Part shown: piece by piece, positions 52,914 through 63,900 of the stretch
Layout: each line of letters begins with the position of its first letter
Position numbering within the stretch: position 1 is the stretch's first letter
Source: Acanthamoeba lenticulata
Lineage: Eukaryota; Discosea; Longamoebia; Acanthamoebidae
DNA length: 64,000 bases
Assembly (NCBI GenBank): GCA_002179805.1
Contig: NAVB01000211.1
Coordinates: 1-64,000 of the forward strand
Direction of reading: 5' to 3'
The notes under the pieces: model-generated
What the model saw: the letters and a program-made list of their open reading frames with translations, nothing else
Told to the model about the DNA's origin: nothing
The model's database searches: none
Translations under genes and position numbers: made by a program

Positions 52914-55900
52914 ATGGCCCGTTCATGGGGCTGTCAGGGCGCGGCCGCGCTCGTGGTGGCTCTTGCCATCACGTTGTCTCTCGTGCTGCATGTTGCCGAG
53001 TGGGAAGACCACCCACTGGCCACGCACGCGGTAAGCATCTTGAACCACCAGCTAATGCTTGTTTTGTCTGAACTTCTATTGGGGCGCTAGCGGACTGTTC
53101 GTGAGAGATTGCTGCGGGTGGCCGGTGCCGGAGCCAAATGGGCATTGTCCGCCGTCGCTTGCTGGCGCCTTAGCCCTTTGAATGGTGCGTCCCGAGGCAG
53201 CCTCCACACTTCTGCCGCTAAACGGTTGCGTGCGCTTTGTGCAGGGACGCTGTTGGTAGAGGGACTGCAGCAACCCGTGGAGGTCGTGCGAGACGAATGG
53301 GGCTATCCTCATATCTATGCCAAGACCATCGACGATGCGCTTTTTGCTCAGGGCTTCGTGCATGCACAGGATCGGTACCTCGAAGAAGACTCTTAGGAGT
53401 ACCTCGGTGCATCAACTGGCTTATCCCTTGCGTACAGATTGTTTCAACTTGACTTGACGCGACGGGCGGCGCGCGGCAAGCTGAGTGAGTTGGTGGGCGA
53501 CCTTGCTCTCGAGGGTGATAGGCACGTGAGAGACCCTACTCTACTCCTCTACCGTCCTCGTCGTCATTCAACGCCTTGCGCGTGTGGCCCCAACAGGTTT
53601 CTGCGCGCGTTCGGCTTTGGCGTTGTGGCGGAGCGCGATCTCAAGAACCTTGACGATCAGTCCCGGCAAGTCTTGCAGCGGTACACAGATGGAGTCAACG
53701 CGTTCATCAACAGCTCCTGGTTTGCGCTGCCCATCGAGTACACGCTTCTCAGGGTGGGTCAAGTGGACGAATGGGCCGTCCTGGACACGCTCGCGATCTG
53801 TCGGTTTCTACGCCCGCCACATGCGCATCCCTCTCGGACGCTGGCACTAAACCATGCACAACACAACAGGATCATGATGTGGCAGATGAGCAAGGGTTGG
53901 TCATTCGAGCTCACCACCTACCTCCTCACCGAGGCTGTCGGGCTGGACGCTGCCCGCGAGCTCTTCCCCCACTACGGTATTTCCCGCATGGCGGCCGGTG
54001 CTGTGGTACTGGAGCTTTCCTTCTAGCTCACCGGTCTCGGCGGGCCATACGTGCAGGACCGGATCTGCCCCTGCATCTGCCCAAGGGCATCGAGGAGGTC
54101 CATCTCCAGTACTCGCCGCCTACCAAGGCCGAACGCGAGGCTGGTAGGCGCCCAAGTCCTACCCTCCCCTCCATCCGCCGCGACGCAGCACTGAAGGGTT
54201 CATGTTTGTTCTCGTAATGCAGGAGAGGAGATGGATGAGCTGCCGCTGTTGCACGAGGCAGGCGGAAGCAACGCCTGGGCCGTTTCCGGGACCAAGTCGC
54301 GCAGCGGTCATGCGCTTCTCAGCAATGACCCCCACTTGGCCCTCCGCACACCAGGTACTTTCGGTCTCATCCGTATGTTACCATCTGATGCTGCATCGCT
54401 CACGTTCGCCAACGAATACTACCCTCTCTATCTCTCCTCAAATTACCCTAGGGGTGTGGTATGGCCTTCACCTTGTCGCCGAGCGTGAGGGACTCGACGT
54501 GATCGGCGCCTCGATGCCGGGCCTGCCCGGCATACTCACTGGACGCAACAAGTACGCGACGGCGCACCACAAGGCTGATGCCGGGTTGCTGACGTGCTCG
54601 GTTTGCTCGGGGTACAGGGATATCGCGTGGGGCGTGACGCTGGCCAATATCGACGTGGAGGACTTGTTTATTGAGAAGTTCAACGGCAAGCACACATACG
54701 AGTACCGAGGCGAGACGCTGCAGGCCACTGTGCGCCAGGAGACAATCCACGTCAAGGGCCGCGAGCAACCGCACGTCGAGGAGGTGATCGAGGTACCTCT
54801 TGTCAGCTTTGATTTCGACACTGGCATCACACCAACACCAACTGGTGCAGACCGTGCACGGACCAATCATTTCGCACTACTTGGGCATCAACGGCCGCAG
54901 CCCAGCCGTGGCAGAGAAGCTGGCCATCCGATCATCGTCACTAATTGTCGACACACCGCCGATCCACACATTCCTGCAACTCAACCTGGCCAGGTATGAA
55001 ATATGGGGGCTGCTCTCCTCAGCTCGCTCGCTGGAGAGTGTGTGCCTCTGTCTCTGACCGGCCGTAATCGATGTGCGGCGACAGGAACTGGACCGACTTC
55101 ACCTCCGCCATTCGTGGCGTCACGCAGCCGGCGCTCAACCTCGTCTACGCCGACGCGCAGGGCAACATCGGGTACTATGTCACCGCAAGGGCGCCCATAC
55201 GCAAGAAGGTACGTGCGCTTCCCGTGACTGTCGTCCCGCTAGACGAGGTCTGGCCCCAGGCTCACTGACGGACGGTGCAGGGCGACGGAACGTTGCCGGT
55301 CCCCGGCTGGACGGGCGAGTACGACTGGGACGGGTGGGTCGCCTTCGAGGACATGCCCCATGCCTACAACCCCGAGCGCGGCTACATCATGTCGGCCAAT
55401 CACAAGGTCGGCGAACTTGAGCTTGCCATTCGCCGCCGGCCAGACCTCTGTCTCACAAGATGTTTCTTGCGCTCGTATGTGCAGATCGTGGGAGACGATT
55501 ACCCGCACTTCATGGGGCACAGCTGGACGAATGGCATCCGCGCGGCGCGGCTCGACCAGCTCCTCGAGTCCCGCGACCAGTTTGACCTCGTGCGCATCCT
55601 TTTCCTCCATCGGACTCGGTCGTAACGAACGATAGGCGTGGTGAAGGCTGACGAGTTACCACGCGTGGATCCACACCACAGTCCGACTTTCCCGTGTTTC
55701 AAACCGACGTCTACGCCCTCAAGGGCCGGGACATCGTGGCCGAAGTGCTCCGCACGCTTGACGCCCACGACCTCGGTGTGGCGACCGGTGGCGCAGATCA
55801 GGCTGACGTGCGGCTCGCGCTGGATTACCTGCGGGCATGGAACTTTGAACTCAGCCGCGACTCTGTGGCCGGTGCCATCTACGAGGTGTTCAAGTACACG

Positions 55901-56901
55901 GCCAACCGTAACCTCCTGGAACCTTCGCTCGGGCCCGACCTCGCCCTCTTGGCCTTGGGTACCTTTCCCCGGCTAGACTTGCTTTCGGTCGAAGGTAGCG
56001 GTGACCAATCAGCGCACCCTCTGACCGTCACCAGGCGATGGATTCCATGCATTCCTCAAACCCGCCACCGAGTATGTCACGTTTGATTCGAGCCTTCTTC
56101 TTCGCGTCATCAGCAACGAGTCGTCGTGGTGGGTCCGTGACACTACAGCTGCTCCCGAACTTTTGGCTTCTTGAGCGCGCGTAAGAAGATCTAATCGCTC
56201 CACCTCCACGCAACCAAACAGCTGCAGAAGGTGGAAGGCGGCAAGGCGGGCCTTTTTGCGCGCTCCCTCGCCGAGTCAGTGGCCTGGCTGCGGAAACGAT
56301 TCGCGGGCGCCGAACCAAGCGAGTGGCAGTGGGGCAAGCTTCACACCGGCAAGTTTGCCCACTTCTTTGCCAAGAAGCCCCTCCTCGGTACGACGCCGCT
56401 CCACTGCGAGGCAATGAGGCCTTGGCTTGATAGACTCATGCTCCTCTGCTTGCTCGCCTTCAGACGCCATCTTCAGTGTGGGGCCCTTCGCCCTCCCGGG
56501 CGACAACGACACGCCCTACATGACCCTCATGCTTCCGCGCAAGCTCTACGAGGCCGAGGCACGCACTCGTCCATCGTCTCAGCTCGTACTCGATTGTGGT
56601 TTTCTAACTGGCCGACCGCAGGGATTTGTACCGAGCTGGCGCCACGTCTTCGACCTGGGCGACATCAGCCAGTCGTTTGCAGTCCACGGGCCCGGCCAGT
56701 CCGGTACGTGTGCTGCGTCGAACGTCCACAGGTTGGCGTTCGCTAACGGGACCCCAATCAGGCCAACTGGGAAGCAACCACTACGCCGACCTGGCACAGA
56801 AGCACTTTGAGGGCGAACTACACCCGCTGCTTCTCCTCTCCAAGGATGAGCTCCATAAGCACACGACCGTGTCCGGCACCATCACGCTGCTGAAATCATG
56901 A
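52914..56901 (+). CDS. Penicillin-acylase-family Ntn hydrolase, membrane-anchored or secreted
   Basis: About 18 short exons, roughly 850 residues. ATG 52914 gives [20 protein letters not shown] and a hydrophobic stretch acting as signal or anchor. Alpha-chain motifs: [49 protein letters not shown] and YTDGVNAFI. The beta chain begins at [20 protein letters not shown], where the Ser after Gly-Gly is the expected N-terminal nucleophile released by self-cleavage, followed by [12 protein letters not shown]. Further on are [44 protein letters not shown] and [21 protein letters not shown]. The enzyme would hydrolyse an amide such as an acyl-homoserine lactone or N-acyl amino acid; the natural substrate is unknown. 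A TATA-like gatatattta lies about 30 bp before the ATG. The stop is 22 bp from the stop of the convergent HD gene. Confidence 0.9.
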
Positions 56902-56923
56902 CTCTACATTCATGTGATACAAG

Positions 56924-57556
56924 CTACTGAGCTGTTGAGTGGCGGAAACGAGTTGCGCCGGTCCATTCGTCGCCTTCAGCCTTGGGGTAGGCGTAGGCTT
57001 GTCGGGCGGACCAAACATCGACCTTGTGGCAGAAGGCCGCCAGTTCATTCATCACGCGTCGTTCGCTTGAGTAATCGTGCAGCTCGCCCTCCACGTAGGT
57101 GAGCCCATTCAGCTGCGCGGGAGTCAGCTCAAGGCCGTACTCGCGAAGCTTTTCCTCACGGAAGGCCTTGTGCCCGGCCTTGGAGTCCAAACCAGGCCGG
57201 TTCTTGGCCTCGCCGGTGGCCTGGTCGATGAAGATGCGCCAGGGCTTCTCGACATCGTGCAGGTAGAAGATAAGCAACGCGTCCGACAGGGTGAAGTTGA
57301 GGGGTCGGCCCAGCGCGTGGTCCAGAGCAAACAAGTGACGCGCATAGTTCATGCCGTCCGTCACGTGGTCGACGTAGCCTCCATCCCAGGTCTGGTGGTT
57401 ATGCGTGGAGCCACGAGCCTTTTCAAACAGAGCAAGGTTGTCACGGTAGATACGTCGGCAGGCTTCCCCCGCAGGCTCGTCGATGAGCTGCAGCAGTTCA
57501 GGAAGGGTTTTATAGTCCAGCTCTATCTCTACTCTGCGCGACGCTTGTTTGCTCAT
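56924..57556 (-). CDS. Intronless HD-domain protein (210 aa)
   Basis: One uninterrupted frame starts MSKQASRRVEIELDYKTLPE. HD-type metal ligands are visible: HNHQTWDGGYVDHV (His52/His54, Asp63-His64), FYLHDVEKPW (His100-Asp101) and a C-terminal HDYSSERRVMNELAAFCHKVD. HD proteins are usually metal-dependent phosphohydrolases acting on nucleotides or on other phosphoesters. The substrate cannot be told here. The lack of introns in a multi-intron neighbourhood and the single-domain bacterial look are compatible with transfer from a bacterium, but a retained short ancestral gene is possible. It ends 22 bp from the acylase stop, so the 3' UTRs must overlap. Confidence 0.8.
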   Translation of the reverse strand: MSKQASRRVEIELDYKTLPELLQLIDEPAGEACRRIYRDNLALFEKARGSTHNHQTWDGGYVDHVTDGMNYARHLFALDHALGRPLNFTLSDALLIFYLHDVEKPWRIFIDQATGEAKNRPGLDSKAGHKAFREEKLREYGLELTPAQLNGLTYVEGELHDYSSERRVMNELAAFCHKVDVWSARQAYAYPKAEGDEWTGATRFRHSTAQ

Positions 57557-58507
57557 TATGGATTTACGTGGTGTGTGCAGACTTCACGGAGGCAAGCAAC
57601 AAGTTTTGTGCTTCGGCATCACCGCTTTGCCGAAATAACAAGAAGAATCTGGACCAGATCGAGAGATTTACTGAGAATCTCGAGTTTGCTTTTTGGCCAC
57701 AGCAGAGTTAGGTGATACTACTTTATCGTGATGCAAGCGATCCTTGGTCGCCACCAGGCTGTGTGTCTCGCCTACATGTACATGTGTGGTGTTCGTGCCA
57801 GGTCAGCGACGTCGTCATCATGCAAAGCTGCCAGTGATGGGACGAGATTGCTCAAGTCCACTACACGTACACATTACCTGCAGTGCGAGGGTTGGCGTAC
57901 GAATCACGGTCGCAGGAGAAGACCTGGCTCTACTTGTTCAGAAAGAGGCTGTGTAAGTCGCCTGCTGCCACAGCGACAATGCGCTCGCCCTCCAATGCCT
58001 CCACCAGCGTTGGAACGTGCTGGTCGGTCTTTAAGGCGTCCTGCACAAAACAGATAGAGGCAAAGATCCCTTCAAAGTAAGCCGAACGCCGATGGCTGGG
58101 TGGGTTTTGGTGGATGACCGAGCGGGGTCTGGTGCCACTGGTCGCCACCGAACGAAAAAGCTAACCCACTGAAGAGCGTGTGTCTGCAAATTTGCTCTTG
58201 CACACCTCGCGCCAGCGTCTTACTTTCGTGTCAGCAACATGAAAGAGGGTGTTGAGGAAGGAATACCGGCAAACCAGGGGCAGGAGGCTCAAGTGTGTTC
58301 CCACGCCGCACGAGGACAATACATATTCGAGCTGGTCTAGCCAAGCGCTGAGACAGTGTCCTGCCGCTCATCTCTGTGTTGCGTTTTTTTATGGGTTTTT
58401 TTTGGAGCACCATTCGCTGAACAGGCGTGATAGAAGTGGCGTTGGGGAGACTCGAACTGGCGCTCAGAAAAAGATCGGCACAAATAAGATTTCAGCAGGA
58501 GGCAAGG
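57557..58507. other. Intergenic stretch with an F-box/RCC1 relic
   Basis: About 950 bp lies between the HD-domain start (minus) and the tandem-E2 start (plus). Apart from the minus-strand relic listed separately (57840-58280) no gene, tRNA or repeat was recognised. Confidence 0.45.
57840..58280 (-). pseudogene. Relic of an F-box/RCC1-repeat protein
   Basis: Reading the minus strand, FLNTLFHVADTKVRRWREVC (about 58190-58260) resembles the end of an F-box (helices preceding 'V...WR.VC'). Further on, KTDQHVPTLVEALEGERIVA followed by VAAGDLHSLFLNK (about 57945-58055) is a good RCC1 repeat, with 'V..VAAGD.HSLFL'. A stop follows immediately, and the frame before it is broken, with no start or complete domain. 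The pieces are in the order known from Acanthamoeba F-box/RCC1 proteins, so this is probably a gene remnant. A highly divergent small gene is a less likely alternative. Confidence 0.45.
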
Positions 58508-60391
58508 ATGCAGAAGGATACGCGCACCACAGCTCACGGCAGGATTCAGAAGGATCTGCGCGAGGTGAACGAAAAGCAGAATCCCGACAGCCCGCCCATT
58601 TATGCTCTGCCGGTGGGTGATGCGCTGGACCATGTCGATGCACTCATCATGGGACCGCCTGATACGCCCTATGCCTTTGGATTCTTTCGATTTGGTTCGC
58701 TTTTGTTTTGCATCCATCCCAAAACATTCGCCCTCTGATGAACCATTTCGTTTGTGCACCGCAGACATGCAATTCCCCGCCACCTACCCCAACGCACCAC
58801 CCAAAGTGCTCATGTACGTAAACATGCTCGTGCAATGACAGCCAAAAGCTCATGAAACAATGCCAACGCCATCTTGATCTATGCGCAGCACCACTACCAA
58901 CGGGGGACGTACGAGGTTTAACCCCAACCTGTACGCTGGCGGCAAAGGTACACCTTCCTCTCATTCCCTCCAGGAGGTGGCCATTGCAACCTGAATGTGT
59001 GCACGCGTAGTCTGCTTGAGCATCCTGGGCACTTGGTCCGGCGAATCTGAAGACGAGTGGCGCTCCTCGTACTCGATCAACTACATTCTGAGCGCCATTC
59101 AGAGCTTGATCATGACGGCTAAGCCCTACCACAACGAGCCGGGCTACGAGGAGGTAGACATCAGCTTATTTCCAGTGGTCTCCTTCCGTGTATGCACTCA
59201 TCTGCTTCTTAAAACAACTATTACGCAAACATGAAGGGCGGCGAACACGACAATCCAGAAGAGATCAATGGCTACTCGGACAAGATCACTCACGAGGTGC
59301 TGCGAGTTGCCGTTTGTGGCATGGTCGAGGACGCCCTTCTTGGCAGGAACGATCGTACGTCCTTTGCCTCCGTCGTTCTCGACACCATCTGTGACCTCAG
59401 CGTTGGGCTATACCAATACCCGTTATTCATAATTTCATTTCTTCGGCACAGCGTGGAACGAGCTAATCAAGAATCAGTTCTTGGTCTGGTTCGACAACTA
59501 CCTCGTTGTCGCTGAACGAGAGCTTGCGCGAGGGCTCGAGGGGCAGGAATTCCGTCCCATGCCTTTTGAGGTAAGCTTTCTTCCTTCCGGCGACGTTGCT
59601 CGCTGTCCAATAATCCTGACTTGTTTTTGGCCTCTTGATAGTTTGACGGCAACACGGCACTGGGCAAGTTCAATTACACGAATATCATTACGAGGCTTAA
59701 AGACTTGAAGGCCCGCCTCGAGCGGGAGACCGAGGAGTGGAAGGAGAAGGGCAAGGTGTTCACCAAGAAGGAGACTGGATGGAAGTATTACCAGCTCATG
59801 GAGGAGGCTGAGAAGTTCAAGTCGGGCAAGGTCACCCTCGAGGGCGTGAGCGCTGCGCCTGTTGAAGACGACAACCTCTACTATTGGCAAGCGTCCATCT
59901 TTGGCCCTGACGGCTCGCCATGGGAAGGTAGGAGAGCAATTATACGATACCGTGCGTCTTTTCCTCCTCTCATCTCGTCCCCGTCCCAGGTGGCTTCTAC
60001 AACGTGGACATCATCTTCAGCGAGGAGGACGCCCCGCCTCGAGTCCGCTTCACCACCGAGATGTTCCACCCTCACGGTACGCCATTGTGCGCAATGAGCT
60101 GAAGGTGGTTATGGTGACATCGATGGGTTGGTTTGTGCTGGTGCGGTGATGACGACAGTGACGAGCGACGGAATCCCGTTCTACATTGCGCCTCCAGCTA
60201 GACGAGGGCTGGTGGCCAACATCCTGACGGCCATCATCAAGCTGCTCAAGGTTAATCCCAATCCGAGCCCGGCGACGTGGGCCAACGTCCAGGCCGCCAA
60301 GATGTACTTTTCCAACGACGAAGACGTGAAGAAGGAGTATCGCAAGAAGGTCGCCCGTCTCGTCCGGAAGAGCGTAGAGGGCGACGAGTAA
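58508..60391 (+). CDS. Tandem-E2 protein: UBE2Z-like E2 followed by a second UBC domain without catalytic Cys
   Basis: About eight exons, roughly 440 residues. ATG 58508 starts [20 protein letters not shown]; an upstream in-frame extension exists but has no ATG. Domain 1 is a ubiquitin-conjugating fold: [56 protein letters not shown] (Cys of the active site in GKVCLSIL), [27 protein letters not shown] and [19 protein letters not shown]. These blocks match UBE2Z (the UBA6-specific E2). Domain 2 is a further UBC fold: [45 protein letters not shown] and [20 protein letters not shown]; the residue expected to be Cys is not Cys, so it is UEV-like. It may transfer ubiquitin or another modifier through domain 1, with domain 2 as a cofactor. 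A basic helical tail ends at 60391. Confidence 0.85.
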
Positions 60392-60918
60392 ATCGCTACG
60401 GTTCCGGAGTCTCTAGAGACGCCCAGACCTCAACCGTAAAGCTTTGTTTCTTGTGCGCCCCCGCAATACACTTACAAGAAGAAAAGACGCGCATTGCTGT
60501 GGCGCTGCAAAAGGCCAGAAGCGGTCTTTCCAGCAAGGCCCAAACGATCAACTCGGGGCCCAAGTGTGTACGCTTCCGGGCCAACGTTGCTTGCGTTGGG
60601 CCCGGCTTGATTACCTCGGAAAGGGTCTTTTCTCCCGTTTTTATTGACTGAAAGGTTAAAAAAACCTCCCGCGGAACCGGTGACGACGGTCTCCGGAGTA
60701 TCGGCGCGTAGGCGATACCTCAGCAGGTCGTAGGCGAGCGTCTTCCCGTCCCGGGTTAGCAATAACCTACTACGACTGCGTTTGTTTGGGTCCCAACACT
60801 TCGTCATCTTTTTTGTTTTCGTTTCGTTTACTACTCCGTACGACTCGCCGACGAGAACTGGCCAAACAAAAACCGGTGGGCACGTGAGAGCAAGCAGTAC
60901 ACGCAAGGCCCTCGGAAG
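60392..60918. other. Intergenic region before the fusion enzyme
   Basis: About 530 bp lies between two plus-strand genes. It should hold the end of the E2 transcript and the promoter of the fusion gene. The minus strand reads TRDGKTLAYDLLRYRLRADT near 60680-60760, which looks protein-like but has no start, domain or neighbours; I regard it as chance or a small relic. Confidence 0.4.
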
Positions 60919-63900
60919 ATGGCTTCTCCAACACTGCACCATGGACCCGGCCGAGCAAAGAAGATTTCGGACGAAACACAGCAACTCGTCAACTCTTGGC
61001 TCTCTGTGGATTGGGATGCGGAGAGTCGGGAGCACGTGAAGGGTCTCGTGGCCGCAGGCAAAGAGGAGGAGCTTGTGGCCCACCTCGGCCACCGTATCTC
61101 CTTCGGCACTGCGGGTCTGCGGGGCAAGATGAAGTGGGGATTTGCCTTCATGAACGCCGTCACTGTCACTCAGGCTTCACAGGGCCTTTGCGCTTACCTC
61201 CGCACCGTGTACCCCTGCCTGCAAACACTCCGCCAAATGGGCGTTGTCGTGGGGCACGATGGACGCTACAACTCTCGCCTCTTTGCCCGCCTCACTGCAG
61301 CAGTCTTCCTTTCGAGAAAGATCAAGGTAACCCTCCCTTCTGCTCTCTCTCTTACCTTTAGTGTCGCATCTCTGATTTCTATATTTCTATATTTCTATAT
61401 TTCTTTTATTATTTTTAAAATATTTTTTAAAAAATAATTTAACAACGTGTTGGCCAGGTCTACCTCTTCCGCGATGATGTCCCAACACCGCTGGTGGCGT
61501 TCGGTGTGCGCCACCTCAAGTGTGCGGCGGGAGTGATGGTGACTGCCTCGCACAACCCAAAGGAGGACAATGGCTACAAGGTCTACTGGGCCAACAGCGC
61601 CCAGATCACAGCCCCGCACGACGCGCAGATCGAGCGCGCCATTGAGGCCAACTTCAGCATTTGGGATCTGCCGGAGGACAAGGCCATCGACGAGCACGCC
61701 TTGTGCCTCGATCCAGCTGCCGACGTGTGCGCGGCCTACCTCGCGGCCGTTCGGCAGTGGAGCTTCCGGTCAGCCGAGCAAAACGCCGCTGCGCAACTCA
61801 AGGTCGTCTACACAGCCATGCACGGTGTGGGCGGGCAGAGCGTTGAGCGTGCCTTCGAGGCGTTCGGCCTACCGCCAGTCATTCCCGTGCGCGAGCAGCA
61901 CAGCCCGGACCCGGATTTCACCACTATCGAGTTTCCCAACCCAGAGGAGGCCAACGGCTGCGGCCTGCGGCTGGCCATGGCTGTGGCCGACCGCGAGGGC
62001 GCGCCACTGATCCTCGCCAACGACCCTGACGCCGACCGGCTGGCCGTGGCCGAGAGGCGTCGCGGCGGCAGCTGGCGCATTCTCGACGGCAACGAGATCG
62101 CGCTCTTGCTGGCCGACTGGCTGTGGCGCAACTACACAGAGCGCCACCCGGAGGTCGACCGCGCTCGCATCGTCATGCTCAACAGCACGGTCTCCTCCAA
62201 GGCCCTTGCAGCCATGGCCCAGCACGAGGGCTTTCACTACCGGGAGACCCTCTGTGGGTTCAAGTGGCTGGGCAACCAGGCCGACGAGCTCGCCCGGGCC
62301 GGTTACACGTTCCTCTTCGCCTATGAAGTGGAGATCGGCTTCATGATCGGCGACATGAGCCTCGACACCGACGGCGTCCGCGCCGCGCCGGTATTCGTCG
62401 AGATGGCCAACCACATCTACGAGCAGGGCCGCACCCTGTCCGACCAGCTCGACCTTCTGTACCACAAGTACGGCTACTACAAGATGGCGACGGGCTACTT
62501 CTACTGCCCCGACCCGAAGCTCATGCACCAGATCTTTAGCGAGATCCGCAACGACGGCCTCTACATCAGCACGTGCGGCGACCACAAGGTCCAGTCGGTG
62601 CGCGACCTCACCACGGGCTTTGACAGCAGCAAGCCACACCCGCACCGAACCTCCCTGCCGGTGCCGGCCTCGAGCACCGGCGCGCCCTTGTTGCAGCAAC
62701 AGCAGCAGATGATCACCTTCACCTTTGAGAACGGCTGTGTGGCCACCTTCCGCGGCAGCGGCACCGAGCCCAACAAGCTCAAGTACTACATCGAAGTGGC
62801 CAGCGCCTCCAACGAGCAGCTCGCGGCCGACCTGCTCGACAGCATGAAGCAGGAGATCATCGACCGCTTCCTCCAGCCGAGCCAGAACGGCCTTCGTCCG
62901 CCGGCCACCGATGACGCCATCAGCGGCGTCCCAGGGAGCCCGAACGAGTGCGCGATGCTGGCGCCTGCTCGTGTCGCACGCGATGTCGTCCGGAAGGAGA
63001 TCCAAGCGCTGGAGAACCTCGAGGCCATGATCGGGCGCGACTTTGAGCGCGTGGTGGAGATCATCGAGAACCGCGGGACCGGGCGGGTCATCTTCACCGG
63101 CGTGGGCAAGTCGGGTATCATCGCGCAGAAGATCAGCGCGTCGTTTTCCTCGCTCGGTATCTCGTCCTTCTTCGTGCACGCCACCGAGGCGGCTCACGGC
63201 GACCTGGGCGTCATCACGGCCGAAGACGTCGTCGTCTGCATCTCCAATTCGGGCAACACACCTGAGCTCATCTTCATCATTCCCTCTTTGCGAGTATGTA
63301 CATTCTTGGCATTTTTATCAGCCTGGTTAAGGGCGCTGCTGACGTGCTGGCGTGCTTGGCCCAGGTGCTGGCGGGCAAGATCGTGGGGATCACGAGCAAC
63401 AAGGACAGTCTGTTGGCGCGCTACTCGGATGCGGCCATCATCACAGGCAAGATCCCCGAAGCCGACCAGCACAAGATCGCGCCCACGGCCAGCACCATCG
63501 TGTGCCTGGCCATCGGCGACGCCCTCGCCGTCACCCTCTCGTCCCGCATGAAGTTCACCCTCCCCGAGTTTGGGCTGCGCCACCCTGGTAAGTCCTCCTC
63601 GGCCCTGTTGTTGTGCTGCGGCTGTTGCTGACGTCAGCAACAATGGTGGCGTCAACGTGGGTGCAGGCGGCGTGCTGGGCGAGCGGGTGCTGGGCAAGGT
63701 CTTCCAGGAGTTTGCCATGAAGGGCCAGGGCCGATTCCTGCGCTTCTGGAAGAGCATGACCAACGAGGAGCGCGACAAGCTCAAGCGCGACTTTGAGCGG
63801 ATCGACCTCGCCGAGCTGAGCAAGATCTACCTCAAGTACGATCACGGCCCAACCTCTCGAGGACTGCACTCGACGCAGACTGACATTGTGTGCGTGTTGT

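Noticed and set aside
58430..58465. Minus-strand AGTTCGAGTCTCCCC, tRNA T-arm-like
   Set aside because: No D-arm, anticodon arm or pairing 5' acceptor sequence was found upstream on that strand.
60670..60790. Protein-like minus-strand reading TRDGKTLAYDLLRYRLRADT
   Set aside because: Too short, with no start codon, splice sites or neighbouring coding pieces; a chance reading cannot be excluded.
61869..63197. 442-residue minus-strand frame opposite the fusion enzyme
   Set aside because: Antisense of strongly conserved mutase and isomerase motifs; its Val/His/Arg composition is typical of a shadow frame.
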